A stretch of DNA of 64,000 nt from Flavobacterium terrae. GTDB taxonomy: Bacteria; Bacteroidota; Bacteroidia; Flavobacteriales; Flavobacteriaceae. Below, one piece after another: positions 53,960 to 62,153 of this stretch (positions are counted from its first letter, which is position 1; every line of letters begins with the position of its first letter). Made by a program: the position numbers and the translations under genes. The stretch covers positions 310,001-374,000 of the forward strand of contig NZ_FQZI01000001.1 in the NCBI RefSeq assembly GCF_900142035.1, given 5' to 3'. The notes under the pieces were generated by a model. The model saw nothing but the letters and a program-made list of their open reading frames with translations. It made no database searches and was not told the origin of the DNA.

Positions 53960-55266
53960 ATCATTCTCTTTTTCTTCTTAATAAACTCCTTTTTGATTTT
54001 ATCATTTTGCAAGTTGCCAATACTTCCTTCGTGTGTATGGTTAATTGATTTGCTATTATATACAAACTGATTTTCTTCCACTTGTTTGGAAACTATTTTA
54101 TACGCTTCTCTAAATGGAATTCCTGATAACACCAATTCGTTAACAGCTTCAACTGTAAATAGATTCAAATATTTTTCATCGGATAAAATGTTTTGTTTTA
54201 CCGAAGTATTTTCTAACATCACCTGTAGCATGTCTAAACATTCCTTCAAGATGATAATCGCTGGAAACAAACATTCCTTAGTCAGCTGCATATCTCTATG
54301 ATACCCCGAAGGCAGATTGTTAGTCAGTAAAGTCAGTTCATTTGGCAACGACTGTATTCTGTTGCATTTGGCTCTTATCAATTCAAAAATATCTGGATTT
54401 TTTTTATGAGGCATAATGCTGCTCCCTGTAGTCAATTCCTTAGGAAAGCTAATAAACCCAAAATTCTGATTCATATACAAACAAACGTCCATCGAAAATT
54501 TGGTCAGTGTTGAAGCGATTCCAGACAAGGCCATTGCCGTTGTCTTTTCAATTTTACCTCTAGTCATTTGCGCATACACCACATTATGGTTCATTGATTC
54601 GAAATTGAGCAGCAATGTGGTGAATGATCTATTTAAAGGAAATGAAGAACCGTAACCTGCACCAGATCCCAAAGGATTTTTATTGGCCATAGCATAAGCT
54701 GCTAAAATCAGTTCTAAATCATCACTTAAGCTCTCTGCATACGCGCCAAACCACAAACCAAATGAAGAAGGCATTGCTAATTGAAAATGCGTATACCCCG
54801 GTAATAAATCGTTTTTATGTTTCTCACTCAAATCTATCAGACTATTGAACACGTTCTCTGTTTTTTCAACAATTTGTTTCAATTCAGCTTTAATAAACAA
54901 CTTAATATCCAACAATGATTGATCGTTTCTAGAACGTCCGGCATGGATTTTTTTTCCGACTTCCCCTTTCATTTGAGTGAGCAAAAGTTCCACTTGAGAA
55001 TGTACATCTTCTACTCCATCTTCAATAACAAAAGTCTTATCATATACCGTTTTTAGAATTGCTTGTAATCCTTCGTGGGCTTCCTTTAATTCTTCAGTAG
55101 TTAACAATCCTATTTCGTGTAACATGGAAGTATGTGCGATAGAACCTTTAATATCTGCTTCTGCCAAATATAAATCCCAAATTGTATCCTGACCTATCGT
55201 AAATTGTTCAACCATTTCTTCGATGGAACTTTTTGTATCAGGGTTTGTATTTTGCCACAGTTTCAT
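53956..55266 (-). CDS. argH: Argininosuccinate lyase
   Basis: ArgH splits argininosuccinate into arginine and fumarate, the last step of the pathway. The 436-aa protein has HTSMLHEIG, GRSRNDQSLLDIKLF, the signature GSSIMPHKKNPD (about 298-309) with the catalytic Ser, and HYDMQ-like RDMQLTKE. The start is MKLWQNT at 55266, where homology begins. It overlaps the 3' end of argE by 29 nt. A C-terminal tail rich in Lys (IKKEFIKKKKRMI) is slightly unusual. It is the last gene of the arg operon. Confidence 0.95.
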   Translation of the reverse strand: MKLWQNTNPDTKSSIEEMVEQFTIGQDTIWDLYLAEADIKGSIAHTSMLHEIGLLTTEELKEAHEGLQAILKTVYDKTFVIEDGVEDVHSQVELLLTQMKGEVGKKIHAGRSRNDQSLLDIKLFIKAELKQIVEKTENVFNSLIDLSEKHKNDLLPGYTHFQLAMPSSFGLWFGAYAESLSDDLELILAAYAMANKNPLGSGAGYGSSFPLNRSFTTLLLNFESMNHNVVYAQMTRGKIEKTTAMALSGIASTLTKFSMDVCLYMNQNFGFISFPKELTTGSSIMPHKKNPDIFELIRAKCNRIQSLPNELTLLTNNLPSGYHRDMQLTKECLFPAIIILKECLDMLQVMLENTSVKQNILSDEKYLNLFTVEAVNELVLSGIPFREAYKIVSKQVEENQFVYNSKSINHTHEGSIGNLQNDKIKKEFIKKKKRMI

Positions 55267-56332
55267 AATCTGTTTGATTAAATTTTTCCAGCATTTCAAT
55301 ATAAATTGCAATGCCTTTGTTGATTTCTTCTACATAAATATATTCGTCAGCCGTATGCGATCTAGCCGAGTCGCCTGGTCCCATTTTAATCGTTGGAAAA
55401 CCATTCATCAACGCCTGATCTGAAGTCGTTGGCGAAGCATAAATTGCTCTTCCTAAACTTATCCCACTTTGTACAATGGGATGTTCTTTTGGTGCGAAAG
55501 AAGGATTCAATCGGGTTGATCGAGGAATCACTTCACAACCAACATGTTGTTTAATAATTTCCAAAGCTTGTTCGTTATTGTATTTATCCGTCGTTCTGAT
55601 ATCGACCGTAAACTGGCAGCTTTCCGGAACTACGTTATGTTGTACACCCGCATTGATTATAGTTACCGACATTTTCACTTTACCGAGCAGATCGGATTCC
55701 TCTGGGAATTCAAATGTTCGAAACCATTCAATATCCTTCAACGCTTTATAAATTGCGTTTTCTCCTTCTTCCCTTGCAGCATGTCCCGATTTTCCGTGTG
55801 CAATACAGTCAATCACGAAAAGCCCTTTTTCGGCGATGGCGATATCCATTTTAGTAGGTTCTCCCACGATTCCGAAATAAATGTTTCCTAATTCGGGTAA
55901 GACGATTTCCACCCCGTCATTACCAGATATTTCTTCTTCTGCCGTAGCTGCATAAACCAAATTGAACTGCAAATCTTCTCTGTCATAAAAATGCAAAAAA
56001 CAAGCAGCTAAGGAAACCAGCGGTCCGCCGGCATCATTACTTCCCAAACCATATAAAATTCCTTCTTCAATATCCGGGCCGAACGGATTTCTGGTATATT
56101 GCTTATTCGGTTGTACCGTATCGTGATGCGAATTCAGTAAGATTGTTGGTTTTGAATCGTCAAAATATTTATTCTTTACCCAAACATTATGTTTCAATCT
56201 GTGGGTTGGAATCCCTTTTTTTACAAAGAAATCATTCAATATTGCAGCGGTTCCTTCTTCCTCTTTACTAAAGGATTCGGTCGCAATAAGCTTTTGTAAA
56301 AGTTCCAACACTTCTATTTGTAATTGTTCCAT
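55238..56332 (-). CDS. argE: N-acyl-citrulline (or ornithine) deacylase, M20 family
   Basis: The 364-aa metallopeptidase has the M20 zinc ligands and base: NSHHDTV (about 68-74), GSNDAGGP, ATAEEEISG with the catalytic Glu, and GEPTKMD. Given an acyl-ornithine carbamoyltransferase in the same operon, its substrate should be N-acetyl- or N-succinyl-L-citrulline, giving citrulline for ArgG. It follows argB by 3 nt and overlaps argH by 29 nt. Confidence 0.88.
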   Translation of the reverse strand: MEQLQIEVLELLQKLIATESFSKEEEGTAAILNDFFVKKGIPTHRLKHNVWVKNKYFDDSKPTILLNSHHDTVQPNKQYTRNPFGPDIEEGILYGLGSNDAGGPLVSLAACFLHFYDREDLQFNLVYAATAEEEISGNDGVEIVLPELGNIYFGIVGEPTKMDIAIAEKGLFVIDCIAHGKSGHAAREEGENAIYKALKDIEWFRTFEFPEESDLLGKVKMSVTIINAGVQHNVVPESCQFTVDIRTTDKYNNEQALEIIKQHVGCEVIPRSTRLNPSFAPKEHPIVQSGISLGRAIYASPTTSDQALMNGFPTIKMGPGDSARSHTADEYIYVEEINKGIAIYIEMLEKFNQTDYETVAKYKP

Positions 56333-56335
56333 AGT

Positions 56336-57109
56336 TTAAATTATTTGGGTTCCGATAAAAGATTCGCCCTGTTCATTAGCATAATCGGCATGACAGATTT
56401 CCACCTTTGCCACATTTGATTCATTGGCTCTAAAGGCATTTTCCAGTTTAGGCAACATTCCTTTTGAAATAATTTGTGCTTCTTTTAAAGATTCATATTC
56501 TTTTTTATCCAGTATTCTTAACCACGAACCATCCAATTCAGGATTCGTAAGAACCCCTAATTTTTCAAAACAGAATCTCAGATTCACCTCGTTGGTTTCA
56601 GAAAGTACCATAGCCACTTCGGTTGCGATAGTATCGGCATTTGTATTTAACAAATTTCCTTTTCCATCGTGTGTAATCGGGCTGATAACAGGTACAATCC
56701 CGTTGTCAATCAGACTTTGCAAAAATCCAGCGTTAATTTTTTCTACATCGCCTACCCAGCCGTAATCAATAGTTGGATGGACTCTTTTACTAGACTGGAT
56801 GATATTGCCGTCCACGCCACTCAATCCAATGGCATTACATGCTTTTGACTGTAGTTTAGCTACAATGGTTTTATTTACCAATCCGGCATACACCATAGTA
56901 GTAATTTTTAAAGTCTCGGCATCAGTAATACGTCTTCCGTCGATGATTTGCTGTTCAATGTTCAAATCTTTTGCTAAACTGGTAGCCAATTTTCCGCCAC
57001 CGTGAATCAATATTTTTGAACCTTTCAGTTTGGCAAATCTGTTGAGGAAATCATCCAATTTTGTTACGTCATCAATGATATTTCCACCAATCTTTATTAC
57101 ATGTATCAT
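56336..57109 (-). CDS. argB: Acetyl(succinyl)glutamate kinase
   Basis: ArgB phosphorylates N-acylglutamate on its gamma-carboxylate. The 257-aa amino-acid-kinase fold shows IKIGGNIID, LIHGGGKLATSLA and the nucleotide-binding NLLNTNADTIATEVA region. In this operon the acyl group is predicted to be succinyl, as in Bacteroides; sequence alone cannot prove it. The short N-terminus lacks the arginine-sensing helix of hexameric ArgB, so feedback inhibition is not expected. Confidence 0.93.
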   Translation of the reverse strand: MIHVIKIGGNIIDDVTKLDDFLNRFAKLKGSKILIHGGGKLATSLAKDLNIEQQIIDGRRITDAETLKITTMVYAGLVNKTIVAKLQSKACNAIGLSGVDGNIIQSSKRVHPTIDYGWVGDVEKINAGFLQSLIDNGIVPVISPITHDGKGNLLNTNADTIATEVAMVLSETNEVNLRFCFEKLGVLTNPELDGSWLRILDKKEYESLKEAQIISKGMLPKLENAFRANESNVAKVEICHADYANEQGESFIGTQII

Positions 57110-57113
57110 AGCT

Positions 57114-58061
57114 TTAAAAATTAGTTTCCAGTATTTTTTTCAATACGGTTTGAGCCGCATATACTCTGTTTTCGGCTTGTTGCAGAATCAAAGAATTTTC
57201 ATTATCCAAAACCTCATCTGATAATTCCACATTTCTTCTCACCGGCAAGCAATGCATTACTTTTGCCGAATTAGTAACTTCCAATTTTTTATTAGTTAAC
57301 ATCCAATCTTCCGTTATTGGTAAAACCTTTCCGTAATCTGTATACGAAGACCAGTTTTTCACATAGACAAAATCGGCATCCTGCAATGCTTTTTGCTGAT
57401 TGGTTTCAATCGTTGCGCCTTTTGTAAACTCCTCGCTCAATTCATATCCTTCAGGATGAGTAATGGTTAAATCATAACCGCTAGCCAAAGTCCATTCGGC
57501 AAACGAATTTGCCACAACTTGCGGAATAGGTTTGATATGTGGCGCCCAAGTCAAAACCACTTTTGGTTTCTCTTTGATTTTGTGTTCCTGAATTGTGATC
57601 ATATCCGCCAAACTCTGCAAAGGATGCCTTGTAGCAGATTCCAAACTTACCACTGGCACTTTTGCATATTGAATAAACTGATGGATGATATTATCAGCGT
57701 AATCCTCTTCTTTATTTTCCAGATTCGGGAAGCAACGAATGGCCAAAATATCACAATACAATCCCATTACGGCTGCGGCATCTTTTATATGTTCGACAGT
57801 TTTGCCGTTCATCACCGCTCCTTCTTCAAATTCCAGTGCCCAACCGTCATTGTTCACATTAAGGATCATGACTTCCATACCCAGATTCTGAGCTGCTTTT
57901 TGCGTACTCATTCTGGTTCTCAAGCTCAAATTGAAGAATAACAATCCTATGGTTTTATTTTTCCCGATTTGAGCTATTTCTTTTGAATTTTTTTGCGCTA
58001 TGGCTTCTTTGACCAAAGCCATGGGGTCATCTATATCGTTTACTGATGTAAAATGTTTCAT
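57114..58061 (-). CDS. argF': N-succinyl(acetyl)ornithine carbamoyltransferase
   Basis: This 315-aa transcarbamylase carries the carbamoyl-phosphate motif SLRTRMST (about 46-53) and MHCLPVRRN with the catalytic Cys. It belongs to the ArgF' group of Bacteroidota and Xanthomonas that carbamoylates acyl-ornithine. The specificity residue, Glu92 in the acetyl-specific Xanthomonas enzyme and Pro90 in the succinyl-specific Bacteroides enzyme, is Val89 here (NGKTVEH). Val at that site is associated with succinyl-ornithine use. It lies 4 nt upstream of argB. Confidence 0.93.
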   Translation of the reverse strand: MKHFTSVNDIDDPMALVKEAIAQKNSKEIAQIGKNKTIGLLFFNLSLRTRMSTQKAAQNLGMEVMILNVNNDGWALEFEEGAVMNGKTVEHIKDAAAVMGLYCDILAIRCFPNLENKEEDYADNIIHQFIQYAKVPVVSLESATRHPLQSLADMITIQEHKIKEKPKVVLTWAPHIKPIPQVVANSFAEWTLASGYDLTITHPEGYELSEEFTKGATIETNQQKALQDADFVYVKNWSSYTDYGKVLPITEDWMLTNKKLEVTNSAKVMHCLPVRRNVELSDEVLDNENSLILQQAENRVYAAQTVLKKILETNF

Positions 58062-58093
58062 TTCTCTTTCATTAATCGTTTCTAATCTGAATG

Positions 58094-59254
58094 CTACTTC
58101 AAAATAATCTTTAAAGCTTTTAACAATTCGTCCAATTCTCTTTTCGTCACTGCCAATGAAGGTAAAATCCTTAACGTATTTTTATTGCTTGCCGTTCCGG
58201 TAAAAATTCCGAATTCGTCCAACAATCTTTTACGGACAGCTGCACAAGGATCAAACAATTCAATGGCAACCATTAATCCTATGCCTCTTATTTCTTTGAT
58301 ATTCGGAATGTTTTGCACTTGTTCCATGAGATACTCTCCCATTTTTTGGGCATTCTCCATCAGGTTCTCTTTTTCAATCACTTCCAAAACTGCTAAACCG
58401 GCAGCACAAGCCAGATAATTTCCTCCGAAAGTGGTTCCCAGCATTTCTTTTTTTGGCTGGATATGCGGTGCAATCAATACACCTGCAATTGGAAAACCGT
58501 TACCCATTCCTTTAGCTGTCGTAATAATATCCGGCTGGATACCCGCATGCTTATGTGCAAAGAATTTACCTGTTCTTCCGTAACCCGACTGCACTTCATC
58601 CAGAATCAGAACAATACCTAGTTCTTTACACTTTTGCGCCACATGCTGTAAAAATGCAGGCTCTGGAATCTGAATACCGGCAACGCCTTGAATTCCTTCA
58701 ATAATGACACAGCACACCTCATCGTTTACGGCTTGGTCAAAAGCATTACTATCATTTAATGGTAAAAAAGTTGTGTTGTTGTTTTCGTTCACTGGTGCTA
58801 CAATTGCAGGATTATCTGTACTTGCAACGGCCAATGATGTTCTACCATGGAAAGCTTTATTAAAAGCGATTATTTTTTTTCTTCCATTATGAAAAGATGC
58901 CAATTTGAAGGCATTTTCATTTGCCTCCGCACCTGAATTGCACAAAAACAACTGATAATCAGTATAGCCCGAAAGTAGGCCTAATTTTGAAGCCAATTGT
59001 TTTTGCTGGTCAATCACAATCGAATTGGAATAAAAACCAATTTTCTGCAACTGTTCCGTAAGGCTTGAAACATAATGAGGATGTGTGTGACCAATTGAAA
59101 TCACGGCATGACCGCCGTATAAATCCAAATAGTGTTTTCCGTTTTTGTCCCATAAATCTGATCCTGATGCTTTAACGATTTCAATATCTGAAACCGAATA
59201 CACATCGAACAAATTCATTCCTGTTGAACTATCTTTAATTGCTGTTGTTTCCAT
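58094..59254 (-). CDS. argD: Acetylornithine/succinylornithine aminotransferase
   Basis: The 386-aa class III aminotransferase uses PLP. It has CNSGAEANENAFKLA, the PLP-binding LDEVQSGYGRTG (Asp in LILDEV) and the Schiff-base Lys in TTAKGMGNGFP (about 246). It converts N-acyl-glutamate semialdehyde to N-acylornithine. It is 2 nt from argC and 32 nt from argF'. Normal length. Confidence 0.94.
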   Translation of the reverse strand: METTAIKDSSTGMNLFDVYSVSDIEIVKASGSDLWDKNGKHYLDLYGGHAVISIGHTHPHYVSSLTEQLQKIGFYSNSIVIDQQKQLASKLGLLSGYTDYQLFLCNSGAEANENAFKLASFHNGRKKIIAFNKAFHGRTSLAVASTDNPAIVAPVNENNNTTFLPLNDSNAFDQAVNDEVCCVIIEGIQGVAGIQIPEPAFLQHVAQKCKELGIVLILDEVQSGYGRTGKFFAHKHAGIQPDIITTAKGMGNGFPIAGVLIAPHIQPKKEMLGTTFGGNYLACAAGLAVLEVIEKENLMENAQKMGEYLMEQVQNIPNIKEIRGIGLMVAIELFDPCAAVRKRLLDEFGIFTGTASNKNTLRILPSLAVTKRELDELLKALKIILK

Positions 59255-59256
59255 TC

Positions 59257-60216
59257 TTAAAATGCACTTGGTTTTAATTTTAATCCGGTTGCTTCGGGTA
59301 AACCAAACATTAGATTCATATTTTGTACTGCCTGTCCCGAAGCTCCTTTTAATAAATTATCAATTACGCTTACAATCATTACGTCCTCTTCATTTTTTTC
59401 GATATATAACAAGCATTTATTGGTATTCACGACTTGTTTCAAATGACAATTCTTAGGTGACAAAAACACAAAAGGTTCGTCTTTGTATTTTTCTTCAAAT
59501 AAGGCAATCAATTGCTCCAAAGAGTAATCAGATTTTAATGTAATACACGCCAAAATACCTCTGGTAAAAGAACCTCTTTGTGGTAAAATATGTAGGTTGC
59601 CCAAATCGTTTTTCTGAACTTGCATTAAACTTTGATTAATCTCTGCCAAATGCTGGTGTGTAAAGGCTTTGTACACCGACAAATTGTTCTGTCTCCAACT
59701 GAAATGCGAAGTCTCAGCCAAAGATTGTCCGGCGCCAGTTGAACCCGTCGTACATGAAGCATACACTTCTCCGTTCAATAATCCGGCTTCAGCCAGAGGC
59801 AAAATAGCCAACTGGATTACTGTTGCGAAACAACCCGGATTTGCTACATAATCCGCATTTTGAATCGCTTCTTTGTTTAATTCCGGTAAACCGTAAACAA
59901 AGGAATGATCTGCTGCAATTCTGTGGTCCTGACTTAAATCGATTATCTTAACCGAAGATTCAAATTCAGCCACAATCTTGTTGGCTTCACCATGCGCAAC
60001 ACATAAAAAAACCACATCAATATCAGAATAATATGTTGCTGAAAATTTCAAATCAGTATCTCCAAACAAATCATCGTGTACTTCATAAATGAACTTGCCC
60101 GCATTGCTTTTGCTGTGTACAAACCCAATTTCTACCTGCGGATGATTAATCAGGATTCTGAGTAATTCCCCTGCAGTATAACCGGCACCGCCTATAATTC
60201 CAACTTTAATTCTCAT
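59257..60216 (-). CDS. argC: N-acylglutamyl-phosphate reductase
   Basis: ArgC reduces N-acylglutamyl phosphate to the semialdehyde with NADPH. The 319-aa protein has IIGGAGYTAGELLRIL at the N-terminus, the active-site Cys in NPGCFATVIQLA (about 131-142), and STGAGQS. It overlaps argG by 11 nt and precedes argD by 2 nt. Confidence 0.95.
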   Translation of the reverse strand: MRIKVGIIGGAGYTAGELLRILINHPQVEIGFVHSKSNAGKFIYEVHDDLFGDTDLKFSATYYSDIDVVFLCVAHGEANKIVAEFESSVKIIDLSQDHRIAADHSFVYGLPELNKEAIQNADYVANPGCFATVIQLAILPLAEAGLLNGEVYASCTTGSTGAGQSLAETSHFSWRQNNLSVYKAFTHQHLAEINQSLMQVQKNDLGNLHILPQRGSFTRGILACITLKSDYSLEQLIALFEEKYKDEPFVFLSPKNCHLKQVVNTNKCLLYIEKNEEDVMIVSVIDNLLKGASGQAVQNMNLMFGLPEATGLKLKPSAF

Positions 60217-61414
60217 GAATCAATCCTTTTGTAACCTGATGGTAAATCGAGGTTTGGTTTCCAAATATTTTTGTAAATCCTTTTACATCTTCTCCACTCC
60301 AACCGTTATTCATTTCACCATACGAACCGAATTTGGACGACATTAAATCATAAGGACTTTCAATTCCGTTCAATTCATATCTATACGGATGCAGGGTGAT
60401 GTGCACCTCGCCACTTACAGTTTTTTGAGTATTGGTCAAAAAAGCTTCAATATCTCTCATCGTTGGATCCATCATTTGCCCTTCGTGCAACCAGTTGCCG
60501 TACCAGCTTGATAATTGTTCTTTCCAAAACAATTGCCATTTGGTCAGTGTATGTTTTTCCAACAAATGGTGTGCTTTTATAATTAATTCCGGAGCGGCTG
60601 CTTCAAAACCCACTCTTCCTTTAATCCCGATGATGGTATCCCCTACATGGATATGTCTTCCAATTCCGAAAGGTTGTGCCAATTGTTGTAAATACTCAAT
60701 CGCAACCGAAGGATGTTCGAAGGATTCCCCATTAACTAAAATCAGTTCTCCAGCTTCAAAACCCAATATAATATCTATTGATTCTGTTACCGAAACTGGT
60801 GTAGGCCAAGCTTCTTCGGGTAAATTTTGATGTGAAGTCAAGGTTTCCTTACCTCCCACTGAAGTTCCCCACAATCCTTTATTGATACTGTACACTGCTT
60901 TTTCAAAATTGAAACTTACACCGTGTGCTTTTAGAAATTCTATTTCAGCTTCTCTGCTTAATTTTTGATCTCTGATTGGTGTAATGATTTCAACATTGGG
61001 CAGCAAATGATTAAAAATCATGTCAAAACGTACTTGGTCATTTCCGGCACCTGTACTTCCATGAGCAATCGTGTGAATTCCCAATTGGATGGCATACTCA
61101 GCAATACTTTTGGCTTGAACGGCTCTTTCGGCACTCACACTTAAAGGATACGTTCCGTTTTTTAATACATTGCCATAGATCAAATATTTAATACAATCGT
61201 CATAGTATTCTTTTCGAACATCAATACAGGCATATGAAGCAGCACCACATTGTAATGCTTTTTCCTCTAATATTTCGATTTCTTTTTCATCGAAAGCACC
61301 AGTATTAATGGTCACTGCATGCACTTCGTAATTTTCTACTTTACTCAAATACACGGCACAATAGGTAGTGTCTAAACCACCACTATACGCTAATACTATT
61401 TTCTTCTTTTGCAT
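60206..61414 (-). CDS. argG: Argininosuccinate synthase
   Basis: ArgG joins citrulline and aspartate with ATP. The 402-aa protein starts MQKKKIVLAYSGGLDTTYC with the ATP-binding SGGLDT loop, and has AHGSTGAGNDQVRFD. Homology begins at this ATG even though it overlaps the GNAT gene by 32 nt. Length is typical. It is the second gene of the operon. Confidence 0.95.
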   Translation of the reverse strand: MQKKKIVLAYSGGLDTTYCAVYLSKVENYEVHAVTINTGAFDEKEIEILEEKALQCGAASYACIDVRKEYYDDCIKYLIYGNVLKNGTYPLSVSAERAVQAKSIAEYAIQLGIHTIAHGSTGAGNDQVRFDMIFNHLLPNVEIITPIRDQKLSREAEIEFLKAHGVSFNFEKAVYSINKGLWGTSVGGKETLTSHQNLPEEAWPTPVSVTESIDIILGFEAGELILVNGESFEHPSVAIEYLQQLAQPFGIGRHIHVGDTIIGIKGRVGFEAAAPELIIKAHHLLEKHTLTKWQLFWKEQLSSWYGNWLHEGQMMDPTMRDIEAFLTNTQKTVSGEVHITLHPYRYELNGIESPYDLMSSKFGSYGEMNNGWSGEDVKGFTKIFGNQTSIYHQVTKGLIHEN

Positions 61415-61955
61415 TTTTTTGTTCTTTTATATTACTGTCATACAGCATGGCTGTACACAAACAATTTTTATAATTTTTACTTTGCAGAATTTCGAAATTC
61501 ACACAACTCTGGCATCCATTCCAGAATTTTTCATCGGAGGTTAATTCCGAATAAGTTACTGGTGTATAGCCTAATTCCGAATTGATCCGCATCACGGCTA
61601 AACCTGTGGTCAATCCAAAAATTTTAGAATTGGGGTATTTGGTTCTTGACAACTCAAAGATTTTGGCTTTAATCATTCTGGCCAGTCCGCTCTGGCGGAA
61701 TTCCGGTGATACAATCAATCCTGAATTCGCCACATACTCTTCATTTTGCCAAGTTTCGATGTAACAAAACCCTGCCCATTCGTTATTTCCTGTCAAAGCA
61801 ATAACCGCTTTTCCTTCTTGAATTTTTTCAATAATGTATTCAGCCGATCGCTTTGCAATACCCGTTCCTCTCACTTTCGCGGACGCTTCCATCTCGTCAC
61901 ATATCGTCTGGGCGAAGTGAATGTGGTTATTATTTGCAATTTGAATACTAAACAT
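61383..61955 (-). CDS. GNAT acyltransferase, candidate N-acylglutamate synthase
   Basis: This 190-aa GNAT protein heads the arg operon. The CoA-binding motif is VSPEFRQSGLARMI (about 82-95). The C-terminal part holds four clustered cysteines (Cys148, 151, 165, 167 in CQSC and CLC), which could bind a metal. The operon has no other enzyme to make N-acetyl- or N-succinylglutamate (no argA or argJ). I recall a GNAT at the same place in Bacteroides being assigned as N-succinylglutamate synthase. It overlaps argG by 32 nt, and its ATG is about 9 nt from the predicted transcription start. Confidence 0.75.
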   Translation of the reverse strand: MFSIQIANNNHIHFAQTICDEMEASAKVRGTGIAKRSAEYIIEKIQEGKAVIALTGNNEWAGFCYIETWQNEEYVANSGLIVSPEFRQSGLARMIKAKIFELSRTKYPNSKIFGLTTGLAVMRINSELGYTPVTYSELTSDEKFWNGCQSCVNFEILQSKNYKNCLCTAMLYDSNIKEQKNAKEENSISV

Positions 61956-61970
61956 AGATTAATTTTTGCG

Positions 61971-62093
61971 CAAATATACAAACAAATAGATATTATATCT
62001 TTTTTTAATAAAATTTAACAGATATTTTATCTTTATAAATAAATATAACAACTCGTTTAACCTGTTTATTTCTGATTATCAGATATTTTATCC
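61971..62093 (-). promoter_or_regulatory. arg operon promoter with three palindromic operators
   Basis: A -7 element TATATTTG (minus strand, 61971-61978) lies 15 nt before the first gene. Upstream, three near-identical palindromes occur: AGATATTATATCT (61988-62000), AGATATTTTATCT (62020-62032) and AGATATTTTATCC (62081-62093), centres 32 and 61 bp apart. The first covers the expected -33 position, where no TTTG is seen. The pattern suggests a dimeric repressor or activator controlling arginine synthesis. Confidence 0.7.
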
Positions 62094-62101
62094 AAATAAA
62101 A

Positions 62102-62136
62102 AAAAGCCCTGATTTCGATTTGAAATCAGGGCTTTT
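62102..62136. terminator. Terminator of tex
   Basis: A perfect 15-bp stem (62102-62116 with 62122-62136, AAAAGCCCTGATTTC) with a 5-nt loop; T-runs on both strands. It lies just after the tex stop and before the arg operators. Confidence 0.88.
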
Positions 62137-62153
62137 AATACTATATAAATCTG

